Source: Balneolia bacterium (GTDB lineage: Bacteria > Bacteroidota > Rhodothermia > Balneolales > Cyclonatronaceae). From it: a DNA stretch of 25,603 nt. Positions within the stretch are counted from its first letter, which is position 1, and every line of letters begins with the position of its first letter. The stretch lies in assembly GCA_003567135.1 (NCBI GenBank), contig PXAI01000013.1, forward strand, positions 1 to 25,603. Direction: 5' to 3'. Below, piece after piece: positions 16,337-23,022 of the stretch. The position numbers and the translations under genes were made by a program. The notes under the pieces are model-generated. The model was not told where the DNA came from and searched no databases. It saw only the letters and a list, made by a program, of their open reading frames with translations.

Positions 16337-16777
16337 TTGCAATCCTTCCAGCGAATTTTAGCCCTCGATGTAGGGCTTAAAAGAACCGGACTTGCCCAAT
16401 CGGACCCGATGCAAACCATCGCGAGTCCGATTGGTGCATTTGGGCCGGATGAAATTTTTGTTCAGATCGGAAAAATCGCCCAAACCAGCAAAATAGCCAC
16501 GATTGTGGTCGGCTGGCCGGTAACCTTAAAAGGTGTTAAAACCGAGTCGGTAAAAATGGTTGAGGCATTTCTTAAGAAACTTGAAAAGAAATTTCCCGAT
16601 ATTCCCGTCGAAGTTCTGGATGAACGCTTTACATCCACCATGGCGCAGCAAACCATACGGGATTCCGGCATTGGTAAAAAGAAGCGCCGGAATAAAGGAT
16701 TAGTGGATGCCGTTGCCGCGGCAATTCTGCTACAGAACTACCTCGATAAAAACGCAACATCAAAATTCGGATTATGA
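16337..16777 (+). CDS. ruvX: Putative pre-16S rRNA nuclease / Holliday junction resolvase RuvX (YqgF)
   Basis: 146-residue RNase-H-fold protein, normal length. Metal-binding acidic residues are visible: Asp11 (ILALDVGLKRTG), Glu96 (EVLDERFTS) and Asp124 (GLVDAVAAAILLQNYL). VVGWPVTLKG (57-66) is the family's VvGlP-type loop. The start is TTG at 16337: there is no ATG or GTG between the HU stop, 12 bases upstream, and the conserved first strand. E. coli YqgF is implicated in 5' maturation of 16S rRNA, and other homologues cleave Holliday junctions. It overlaps the def start by 4 bases (ATGA), indicating coupled translation. Confidence 0.93.
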   Translation: MQSFQRILALDVGLKRTGLAQSDPMQTIASPIGAFGPDEIFVQIGKIAQTSKIATIVVGWPVTLKGVKTESVKMVEAFLKKLEKKFPDIPVEVLDERFTSTMAQQTIRDSGIGKKKRRNKGLVDAVAAAILLQNYLDKNATSKFGL

Positions 16778-17346
16778 GTGTATTGCCGATTGTCCTCTAC
16801 GATGATCCTGTACTTCGCCGGAAAGCGGCAGAAATTAAAGAAGACAGCCCTGAGCTTCAGCAGCTGATCGACGACATGTTTGAAACCATGTACAACGGAA
16901 ACGGTGTCGGGCTGGCCGCTCCGCAAATCGGCGAATCGCTGAGTCTGTTTGTTATCGACGCCGACCCCATGACCGAGGATGAGCCTGAGGAGGAAGATCT
17001 TGGTAAAATGGTCTTCATCAATCCCAAAATTTCCTTCAGTAAAGATGAAGAGAAAATAAAAATGGATGAAGGATGTCTCAGCATTCCGGGATTACGCGAA
17101 CCCGTTTCCAGGCCGGATAAAATTACGGTAGAGTATCAGGATCGCCACCTGAAGCCGCATAAAAAAGAATTTACGGGATGGGTAAGCCGCGTAATCCAGC
17201 ATGAATTTGATCACCTTGAAGGCGTTCTGTTTATCGATTATCTGGGCTCATTTAAAAAGCGCCTGCTTGCCGGAAAACTTCGTCAGGTAAACGACGGACT
17301 GATCGACGCAGGTTATCCGGTCAGAGTTCCGGATACGGCCGGCTGA
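16774..17346 (+). CDS. def: Peptide deformylase
   Basis: 190-residue metalloenzyme removing the formyl group from nascent N-formyl-Met proteins. All three signature motifs are intact: GVGLAAPQIG (44-53), EGCLSIPG (99-106, metal ligand Cys101) and QHEFDHLEG (142-150, ligands His143 and His147, catalytic Glu144). An acidic insert (TEDEPEEED, about 67-75) lies between the first two motifs. Its start overlaps the ruvX stop by 4 bases. fmt follows 21 bases later, so the formylation and deformylation genes are together, as in many bacteria. Confidence 0.97.
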   Translation: MSVLPIVLYDDPVLRRKAAEIKEDSPELQQLIDDMFETMYNGNGVGLAAPQIGESLSLFVIDADPMTEDEPEEEDLGKMVFINPKISFSKDEEKIKMDEGCLSIPGLREPVSRPDKITVEYQDRHLKPHKKEFTGWVSRVIQHEFDHLEGVLFIDYLGSFKKRLLAGKLRQVNDGLIDAGYPVRVPDTAG

Positions 17347-17367
17347 TTGTTCAATTAACGTAGCCGC

Positions 17368-18315
17368 ATGAGAACGCTTCGCATCATTTTTATGGGTTCG
17401 CCCGATTTTGCAGTGCCATCATTGCAAAAACTGATCGCGGGCAGGCACGAGGTTGCCGCTGTAGTAAGCGGAACCGATAAACGCAGGGGACGCGGCGGGA
17501 AAACTACCCCGACGCCCGTAAAGGCCGAAGCACTGAAGCACGGCATTCCGGTAATCGAAGCCGACTCCATGAAAGATGAGGGGCTCGCAGAAAAGCTGCG
17601 GTTATTCAATCCGGATCTGTTTGTTGTGGTCGCCTTCAAAATTCTTCCAAATGATTTGCTCCGGATTCCAAAAGTTGGTTCTGTAAACCTGCACGCCTCC
17701 AAACTTCCCGCATACCGCGGAGCGGCGCCTATCCATCATGCAGTGATGAACGGCGAAACCGAAACCGGATCGACCATATTTTTCCTCGATGAAGGCATTG
17801 ATACCGGAAAAATTATCCGCCAAAACACGGTTCCCATTGGCCCGGATGAAACCACCGGATCAGTTTACACCAGGTTGATGGAGTCGGGCAGTGAACTGCT
17901 TGAAACGGCTGTAGATGATATCGCGGGAAATCAGCTGAACGTAATTGAGCAGGATCATTCACAGGCCTCTAAAGCACCAAAACTGTTTGATGAAGACTGC
18001 AAAGTGGGATTTGATCGTTCTGCAAAAACGGTTCATAATCATATAAGAGGATTGAGCCCGTTTCCCTGCGCTTACGCCATACTCGACGGAAAACGCCTGA
18101 AGCTGATTTCATCTACGCTGCCGGATTCAGTAAATATTGATTCTGATCCTGAACCGGGCGACATCCTCAGAACTGAATCAGGCTCCGTTTGTGTAAAATG
18201 TGCCGATGGATTCGTTGAGCTGGGTGACGTACGCTATGAAGGGAAGAAGCAGATGCCCGCTCCCGATTTTTTCAACGGATATCAGGGTGAGATGAAGCTG
18301 CACAGGCCGGAGTAA
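17368..18315 (+). CDS. fmt: Methionyl-tRNA formyltransferase
   Basis: 315-residue enzyme that formylates initiator Met-tRNA using 10-formyl-tetrahydrofolate. The N-terminal Rossmann domain begins LRIIFMGSPDFAVPSL (4-19). The flexible loop GRGGKTTPTPVK (41-52) matches the tRNA-contacting loop of the family. Catalytic residues Asn107, His109 and Asp145 are present in SVNLHASKLPAYRGAAPI and FFLDEGIDTGK. The C-terminal OB-like domain (about 205-315) contains GLSPFPCAYA. Normal length. It is the last gene of the HU-ruvX-def-fmt run. Confidence 0.97.
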   Translation: MRTLRIIFMGSPDFAVPSLQKLIAGRHEVAAVVSGTDKRRGRGGKTTPTPVKAEALKHGIPVIEADSMKDEGLAEKLRLFNPDLFVVVAFKILPNDLLRIPKVGSVNLHASKLPAYRGAAPIHHAVMNGETETGSTIFFLDEGIDTGKIIRQNTVPIGPDETTGSVYTRLMESGSELLETAVDDIAGNQLNVIEQDHSQASKAPKLFDEDCKVGFDRSAKTVHNHIRGLSPFPCAYAILDGKRLKLISSTLPDSVNIDSDPEPGDILRTESGSVCVKCADGFVELGDVRYEGKKQMPAPDFFNGYQGEMKLHRPE

Positions 18316-18355
18316 AACTTCGCAACCGGAAATTATCCTCAGTCCAAAAAAATTG

Positions 18356-18370
18356 GCGAATGTCATTCGC
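18356..18370. repeat. 15-bp near-contiguous palindrome upstream of the Ntn hydrolase gene
   Basis: GCGAATG, T, CATTCGC: perfect 7-bp arms, 41 bases after the fmt stop and 55 bases before the next start codon. No T-run follows, so terminator function is doubtful. It may be a regulator-binding site or a copy of a dispersed intergenic repeat. Confidence 0.3.
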
Positions 18371-18380
18371 TCAGGTTACT

Positions 18381-18423
18381 TTAGCACCAACGTTCTCATT
18401 CCGAAAATCACCTTAGCACGAAC
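18381..18423 (+). repeat. Pair of 11-bp direct repeats before the Ntn hydrolase start
   Basis: TTAGCACCAAC (18381-18391) and TTAGCACGAAC (18413-18423) match at 10 of 11 positions. They are 32 bases apart start to start, close to three helical turns. The second copy ends two bases before the ATG. Candidate tandem regulator site. Confidence 0.35.
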
Positions 18424-18425
18424 AG

Positions 18426-20912
18426 ATGAAATGGTATAAAGCCGCGATCTCAGGCACAATAACGCTCTTACTCGTTGTGCTGCTGAACATCCGATACGGC
18501 GTGGTTCCCGCACCCGGACCGTTTTTTAACCCGGTTTCAGGATTCTGGCAAAGTACCAACGCGCAGCCCGAGCCGTCTTTTTCCCGCCTGGATATTTCCG
18601 GTCTTCAGGATGAGGTTTACGTGCTGATGGATGACCGCGGTGTGCCGCATATTTTTGCGGAAAATGATCACGATCTTTATATGGCGCAGGGTTACGTTAC
18701 AGCAAGAGACCGCCTGTGGCAGCTGGATATGCAGGTGCGCTCATCGGCCGGCCGCCTGTCGGAAATTCTTGGCAAACGCACCGTTGATTACGATCTGTTT
18801 CAGCGCAGAATCGGAATGGGATTCGGTGCGGAAAACAAGCACAATTACTTGCGGGAACATCATCCTGATCTGTACAGGCTTGCTGAAGCCTATTCCGATG
18901 GTGTGAACGCCTATATTGATGCGCTGCCGAATCGTGAACTGCCGCTGGAATTCAAGCTTTTTGGATATCGTCCTAACCGGTGGGAAGTCATCAATATGTT
19001 TTATGTGCAGATGGCGATGGCATCCACGCTGAACCGCACGTCGAGCGCGCATCAGATGACCAACAATCTGAGCAAATTTGGCGAAGAGTGGGTGAATAAA
19101 CTGTTCCCTCACTATCCGGAGTTTACCGATCCCATCATCCCCGAAGAAACGCGCTGGGATTTTACGCCCGAACGCCCATCCGGCCCGGATCAGATTTTTC
19201 GTCCTTCAGGCGCCACATCTTCCATAAAAATAGATACACCTGATCCGAATATCGGCAGCAACAGCTGGGCGGTTCACGGAAGCCGGACTGAGTCGGGTGC
19301 GCCGCTTCTTGCCAACGATATGCACCTGAACACCACGCTTCCCGCCATCTGGTACGAAGTTCAGCTGAACGCGCCGGGCGTGAATGTGTACGGGGTTAGT
19401 TTACCGGGCACGCCGGGTGTCATCGTTGGATTCAATGAAAATGTGAGCTGGGGATTTACAAACTCCGGCGCCACCGTGCTGGATATCTTTGAGATAGAGT
19501 TTGAGGATGAATCCAAAGAACTTTACTTCCACGATAACGAGTGGAAATCAACCAATAAGCGGCTTGAGAAAGTGAAAGTGAGAGGCGGACGCAATGTGAA
19601 AGAAGAAGTTGTGTACACGCATCACGGGCCGGTGCCTTTTGTTGAATCAGCAGGAAACAGCAGTCGCTGGATTCCAGGCGGACACGCCGTTCGCTGGGTT
19701 TCGCACGATCCTTCGGCAGATATCAAAACGTTTTACAAACTGAACCGCGCCGCAAACTACGACGATTTTCTTGACGCGCTCCGGCACTTCGATTCACCGG
19801 CGCAGAACTTTACCTACGCGGATCGCAATAACACGATCTCACTCTGGCACAACGGTAAGTTTCCGGTTCGGTGGTTTGGCCAGGGCGATTTTATCAGCGA
19901 TGGCAGAGATCCGCAGTACGACTGGGAACATTTTATCCCGCGTGAGCATCTTCCGCATTCCACAAATCCCGACCGCGGCTACGTGAGTTCGGCGAATCAG
20001 CATCCGGTAACGCCGCACTATCCGTATTATCTCGGGCGCACGTTCGCATCATTCGAACGCGGTGCACGCATCAACGAAGTGCTGGATACGCTCCACACAG
20101 CCACGCCCGACGACATGATGCGCCTCCACATGGACGCCATCAGCCTGCATCCCCGGAAAATCCTCCCTATGATGACAATCGCGATGCACACACCCGGAGT
20201 GGAAGCCGGAACTACTGAAATTACGGGATCGGAGCTAACGGAAATGCTGCTCGGCGAGCTCGAGAGCTGGGATTACAATATGCTTGCAGAAAGCAGGCCG
20301 GCTATGGTTTTCAAACGCTGGTGGCACGAACTGGCCGAAATTGTCTGGAGCGATATTTTTGAGGATGAATCGGGTCGTTTGCTTCGTTTTCCCGACCGGG
20401 TGCGTCTCGTTGAGCTGATGCTCCACGAACCCGACGCGCGATGGTTCCGCAAACAGCGGAACGGCAGAGAGGTTGGACTGAATGATCATATTCGTCTGGC
20501 CTTTGACCGCGCGGTGCGTCATCTCGAAGAAAACTACGGTTCGCCGGACGACTGGGAATGGTACCGGATGAACAATCCGAACGTGGCGCATCTGGCAAAT
20601 ATTGAGGCGCTAGGCCACTATTACCTGAAAAGCGACGGTGCCGGTGAAACGGTCAACGCGGTTCGGGGAAGCCACGGGCCTTCGTGGAGGATGGTGGTGA
20701 GTATGGAGGATGAAGTTCGCGCGTGGGGCGTCTATCCCGGCGGCCAGTCGGGTGATCCCGGAAGCCGGAACTACGATAATACCATCGAAGCATGGACATA
20801 CGGAGGGTTTTATCCTCTCAATTTATTCCGCAATACAGATGAGGCCCGCGAATGGTTTGAAAATCCTGAGACGAGGCCGGCACTGCACACACCAAATTAC
20901 TCTGATCAATGA
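18426..20912 (+). CDS. Penicillin acylase family protein (Ntn hydrolase)
   Basis: 828-residue member of the penicillin/acyl-homoserine-lactone acylase family. A hydrophobic N-terminal segment (about 7-24) suggests an export signal or membrane anchor, so it probably works in the periplasm. The alpha part holds DRGVPHIFAEND (70-81) and GYVTARDRLWQLD (89-101). The autocatalytic site is GSNSW (277-281): cleavage before Ser278 would expose the beta-chain nucleophile, followed by WAVHGSRTESGAPLLANDMH. VSWGFTNSGA (340-349) and the C-terminal VRGSHGPSWRMV and GGQSGDPGSRNYDN blocks are typical. Members cut amide bonds of beta-lactams, N-acyl-homoserine lactones or acylated peptides; the substrate here cannot be assigned. 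It overlaps the next small gene by 4 bases. Confidence 0.93.
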   Translation: MKWYKAAISGTITLLLVVLLNIRYGVVPAPGPFFNPVSGFWQSTNAQPEPSFSRLDISGLQDEVYVLMDDRGVPHIFAENDHDLYMAQGYVTARDRLWQLDMQVRSSAGRLSEILGKRTVDYDLFQRRIGMGFGAENKHNYLREHHPDLYRLAEAYSDGVNAYIDALPNRELPLEFKLFGYRPNRWEVINMFYVQMAMASTLNRTSSAHQMTNNLSKFGEEWVNKLFPHYPEFTDPIIPEETRWDFTPERPSGPDQIFRPSGATSSIKIDTPDPNIGSNSWAVHGSRTESGAPLLANDMHLNTTLPAIWYEVQLNAPGVNVYGVSLPGTPGVIVGFNENVSWGFTNSGATVLDIFEIEFEDESKELYFHDNEWKSTNKRLEKVKVRGGRNVKEEVVYTHHGPVPFVESAGNSSRWIPGGHAVRWVSHDPSADIKTFYKLNRAANYDDFLDALRHFDSPAQNFTYADRNNTISLWHNGKFPVRWFGQGDFISDGRDPQYDWEHFIPREHLPHSTNPDRGYVSSANQHPVTPHYPYYLGRTFASFERGARINEVLDTLHTATPDDMMRLHMDAISLHPRKILPMMTIAMHTPGVEAGTTEITGSELTEMLLGELESWDYNMLAESRPAMVFKRWWHELAEIVWSDIFEDESGRLLRFPDRVRLVELMLHEPDARWFRKQRNGREVGLNDHIRLAFDRAVRHLEENYGSPDDWEWYRMNNPNVAHLANIEALGHYYLKSDGAGETVNAVRGSHGPSWRMVVSMEDEVRAWGVYPGGQSGDPGSRNYDNTIEAWTYGGFYPLNLFRNTDEAREWFENPETRPALHTPNYSDQ

Positions 20913-21238
20913 AAGCAGCTCTTGTAATAATTATTCTCGGCAGCTGGGGCCTTCAGCTCATTTTCCCATGGTGGAGCGGAATTATTCCTTGTCTGATCGC
21001 CGGAATGCTCGGCCCTGACCGCGCATGGAAAGCTTTTGTGGCAGGACTGATCGGGCTCGGCGGCCTCTGGCTTGTGATGGCGCTTTCACTCGATTTTCAG
21101 AATGAAGGTATGCTCGTGGCAAAAGTATCCGATTTGATGAGTATGCAAACCTGGATGATTTATACGATCACAACACTGATCGGCGGAATAACCGGGGCGA
21201 TGTCGTGCATGACAGGCTATTTGATTGCGGCAAAGTAG
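20909..21238 (+). CDS. Small integral membrane protein, unknown function
   Basis: 109 residues, not recognised. Three hydrophobic spans are visible at about 3-33 (possibly two helices broken by FPWW), 43-61 (FVAGLIGLGGLWLVMALSL) and 83-106. The start ATG overlaps the stop of the acylase-family gene (ATGA), so the two are probably co-translated. A role tied to the acylase is inferred from this coupling only. Confidence 0.7.
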   Translation: MKAALVIIILGSWGLQLIFPWWSGIIPCLIAGMLGPDRAWKAFVAGLIGLGGLWLVMALSLDFQNEGMLVAKVSDLMSMQTWMIYTITTLIGGITGAMSCMTGYLIAAK

Positions 21239-21284
21239 CCGGAATTGCCCGGAGATAGATACCCGTAGTTCGCTCAAAAATTAG

Positions 21285-21292
21285 TATTTTTG
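21285..21292 (+). promoter_or_regulatory. Candidate -7 element for the isocitrate dehydrogenase transcript
   Basis: TATTTTTG is an exact TAnnTTTG match. No good TTTG lies at the expected -33 spacing. If used, transcription would begin near 21298 and give a leader of about 90 bases. Confidence 0.4.
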
Positions 21293-21307
21293 GAACCTGT
21301 TTAAATC

Positions 21308-21361
21308 ATGATGCCGGGCAATGCGATGACTGCCAGAATTATTAATTACGCCCGGCTGTGA
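21308..21361 (+). CDS. Possible 17-residue leader peptide
   Basis: Frame MMPGNAMTARIINYARL begins at an ATG pair about 10 bases after the proposed transcription start and stops with TGA (21359-21361) inside the terminator-like hairpin. It contains tandem ATT isoleucine codons (21338-21343), but no strong run of one amino acid. A 17-codon frame can arise by chance, so support comes from its position only. Confidence 0.25.
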   Translation: MMPGNAMTARIINYARL

Positions 21362-21389
21362 ATCATAGCCATTTTTAACTATTAGATTA

Positions 21390-22394
21390 ATGCAAAACGT
21401 TGTTTTGATTCAGGGTGACGGTATTGGCTCTGAAATTACCAACTCAGTTACCACGATTTTTAAGGAAGCCGGAGTAAAAATTAACTGGATTCCCGCCATC
21501 GCCGGCCTTGAAGCCTACGAAAAAACCGGCAATCCGCTTCCGGAAGAAACGCTCGATTTGATTCGTACGCACAAGATCGCGCTCAAGGGCCCGCTTACAA
21601 CCCCGGTTGGAACCGGATTCAGGTCGGCTAACGTTACGATGCGCCAAAAGCTGGATCTGTACGCAAATATTCGTCCGGTTGAGTCTCTCGAAGGTGTGGA
21701 CACGCCGTTTAAAAATGTAGACCTCGTAACCTTCAGGGAAAACACGCAGGGTCTTTATATCGGTCAGGAACGTGTGTCTGAAACCGATAAAGATTATGTT
21801 GAGCTGATCGGCGTCATCACAAGAAAAGCGAGTGAGAAGATTATTCGTGCTGCTTTTGAATACGCCAAAAAATACGGCCGTAAAAAAGTGACGCTCAATC
21901 ACAAAGCAAACATCCTGAAAGAATCCACCGGACTTTTCCTGAAAGTAGGGCAGGAGGTTTCAAAAGAGTATCCTGAGATTGAGTTTCAGGATCTGATCAT
22001 CGATAATATGGCGATGCAGATGGTTCTGAAGCCGCAGCAGTTTGAGGTGATTGTTACCACGAACCTGTTTGGTGATATTCTGTCTGATCTTGCGTCCGGA
22101 CTCGTTGGCGGACTTGGCGTTACCGCCGGTGCCAACATCGGCGATGAATACGCCGTTTTCGAAGCTGTTCACGGTTCGGCTCCGGATATTGCAGGTAAAG
22201 GCGTTGCTAATCCGTCGGCGCTTCTGTTTTCATCAATTATGATGCTCCGCCATCTTGAGATGGAAGACGATTATCAGCGAATTCGTCAGGCAACCCTGAA
22301 AGCACTTGCAGATGTAAGCTCAAGAACAGCTGATCTCGGTGGAAAAGGGAATACAAAAACCTTCACGGATTCAATCTGCCGTAACCTGGCCTGA
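21390..22394 (+). CDS. NAD-dependent isocitrate dehydrogenase (IDH3-like beta-decarboxylating dehydrogenase)
   Basis: 334-residue metal-dependent beta-decarboxylating dehydrogenase. LIQGDGIGSEI (6-16) is the family start. Substrate choice: FRSANVTMRQKLDLYANIRP (77-96) carries the Ser-x-Asn pattern (Ser79, Asn81) used to bind isocitrate, unlike the leucine-type loop of isopropylmalate dehydrogenase (LeuB). Other active-site residues: Arg85, Arg95, Arg116, Tyr123, Lys172 (LNHKANI) and Asp205/Asp229/Asp233 for the metal. Cofactor: EAVHGSAPDIAGKG (258-271) has Asp266 in place of the Lys/Tyr pair of NADP enzymes, so NAD is likely. It acts in the TCA cycle, giving 2-oxoglutarate, CO2 and NADH. Homoisocitrate or isopropylmalate dehydrogenase is a less likely alternative. 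It has an unusual structured leader and its own terminator. Confidence 0.88.
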   Translation: MQNVVLIQGDGIGSEITNSVTTIFKEAGVKINWIPAIAGLEAYEKTGNPLPEETLDLIRTHKIALKGPLTTPVGTGFRSANVTMRQKLDLYANIRPVESLEGVDTPFKNVDLVTFRENTQGLYIGQERVSETDKDYVELIGVITRKASEKIIRAAFEYAKKYGRKKVTLNHKANILKESTGLFLKVGQEVSKEYPEIEFQDLIIDNMAMQMVLKPQQFEVIVTTNLFGDILSDLASGLVGGLGVTAGANIGDEYAVFEAVHGSAPDIAGKGVANPSALLFSSIMMLRHLEMEDDYQRIRQATLKALADVSSRTADLGGKGNTKTFTDSICRNLA

Positions 22395-22418
22395 TTTCTT
22401 TTCCCAAGCCAATTTCAA

Positions 22419-22453
22419 GACGCTCTCGTTTATTCGGGAGCGTCTGTTTTTTT
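22419..22453 (+). terminator. Intrinsic terminator of the isocitrate dehydrogenase gene
   Basis: GACGCTCTCG (22419-22428) / CGGGAGCGTC (22435-22444), a 10-bp stem with one T-G pair and a 6-base loop, followed by TG and T7. It overlaps the last four codons and stop of the convergent NusG-like gene. There is no T-run on the - strand, so it works for the + transcript. Confidence 0.85.
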
Positions 22454-23002
22454 GATAAACGCCGCCGGCACTTCAACGGTAATCGTTCGCTGCAGCTGAT
22501 GGATGTGGACCGCAACGTTGTACTTGGTTTTGTACTTCACCCATTCGCCTTTCGTACCTTTCAGCGGACCTGAAATGACCTCAACTTTATCGCCTTCTGC
22601 AAAGGTTTCGTTGGTGACTTCATAGCGAAGCTCGTTATTCAGGATTTTGCTGATCATATCAACCTGTTCCTCAGAAATCACGGCCGGCTTACCACCAAAC
22701 CGCACAAATGAAACGGCGCCATCCTGTTCAAGCGACTTAATGAATTCGTTAGGCGTAGTCCACACCAAAATGTAGCCACGAAACAGAGGCTCCTCAACCC
22801 ACTTTTTCCGATCACTCCACTGCCGCAATTCCTTGGTAAGCGGCAGATAGGTCGTGATGTTGATCTCCTGCAATCGCTCGTTTACTTTCTTTTCAGCTCT
22901 TGGCTTGGTCTTGAGCGCGTACCACGCCGGTTTTTGCGGCAACCTTTTTCCAATCGGCCGGATGTATGTAACGACCTCTTCTTTTTTCTTTGTCTTGCTC
23001 AT
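22430..23002 (-). CDS. NusG paralogue, UpxY-family transcription antiterminator
   Basis: 190-residue specialised NusG-like protein. The NGN domain (about 26-118) has AWYALKTKPRAEKKVNERLQ, then TYLPLTKELRQWSDRKKWVE and PLFRGYILV, the pattern typical of UpxY proteins. The KOW domain has EGDKVEVISGPLKGTKGEWV (136-155). A lysine-rich N-terminal tail precedes the fold. It should bind RNA polymerase and modify elongation or termination. UpxY proteins usually head capsule or exopolysaccharide operons, whereas this one is the last gene after era in a housekeeping run, with no glycan genes in view. It starts 20 bases after the era stop. It might act in trans on a distant locus, or be the start of a locus lost from here. 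Confidence 0.88.
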   Translation of the reverse strand: MSKTKKKEEVVTYIRPIGKRLPQKPAWYALKTKPRAEKKVNERLQEINITTYLPLTKELRQWSDRKKWVEEPLFRGYILVWTTPNEFIKSLEQDGAVSFVRFGGKPAVISEEQVDMISKILNNELRYEVTNETFAEGDKVEVISGPLKGTKGEWVKYKTKYNVAVHIHQLQRTITVEVPAAFIKKTDAPE

Positions 23003-23022
23003 CTTTTAAAACTGAACCCTGC

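Larger units (their letters stand above)
21244..21376 (+). promoter_or_regulatory. Attenuator-like leader with mutually exclusive stems
   Basis: Four elements overlap in pairing. A, ATTGCCCGG (21244-21252), is perfectly complementary to B, CCGGGCAAT (21314-21322). B, read as GCCGGGC (21313-21319), also pairs perfectly with C, GCCCGGC (21350-21356). The end of C (GGC, 21354-21356) begins a third hairpin, GGCTGTG / CATAGCC (21354-21370, 3-base loop, one G-U), followed by ATTTTT. The third hairpin resembles an intrinsic terminator 13 bases before the gene; B:C would exclude it, and A:B would exclude B:C. Element A is upstream of the proposed -7 site, so it joins in only if transcription starts further upstream. 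Confidence 0.45.
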
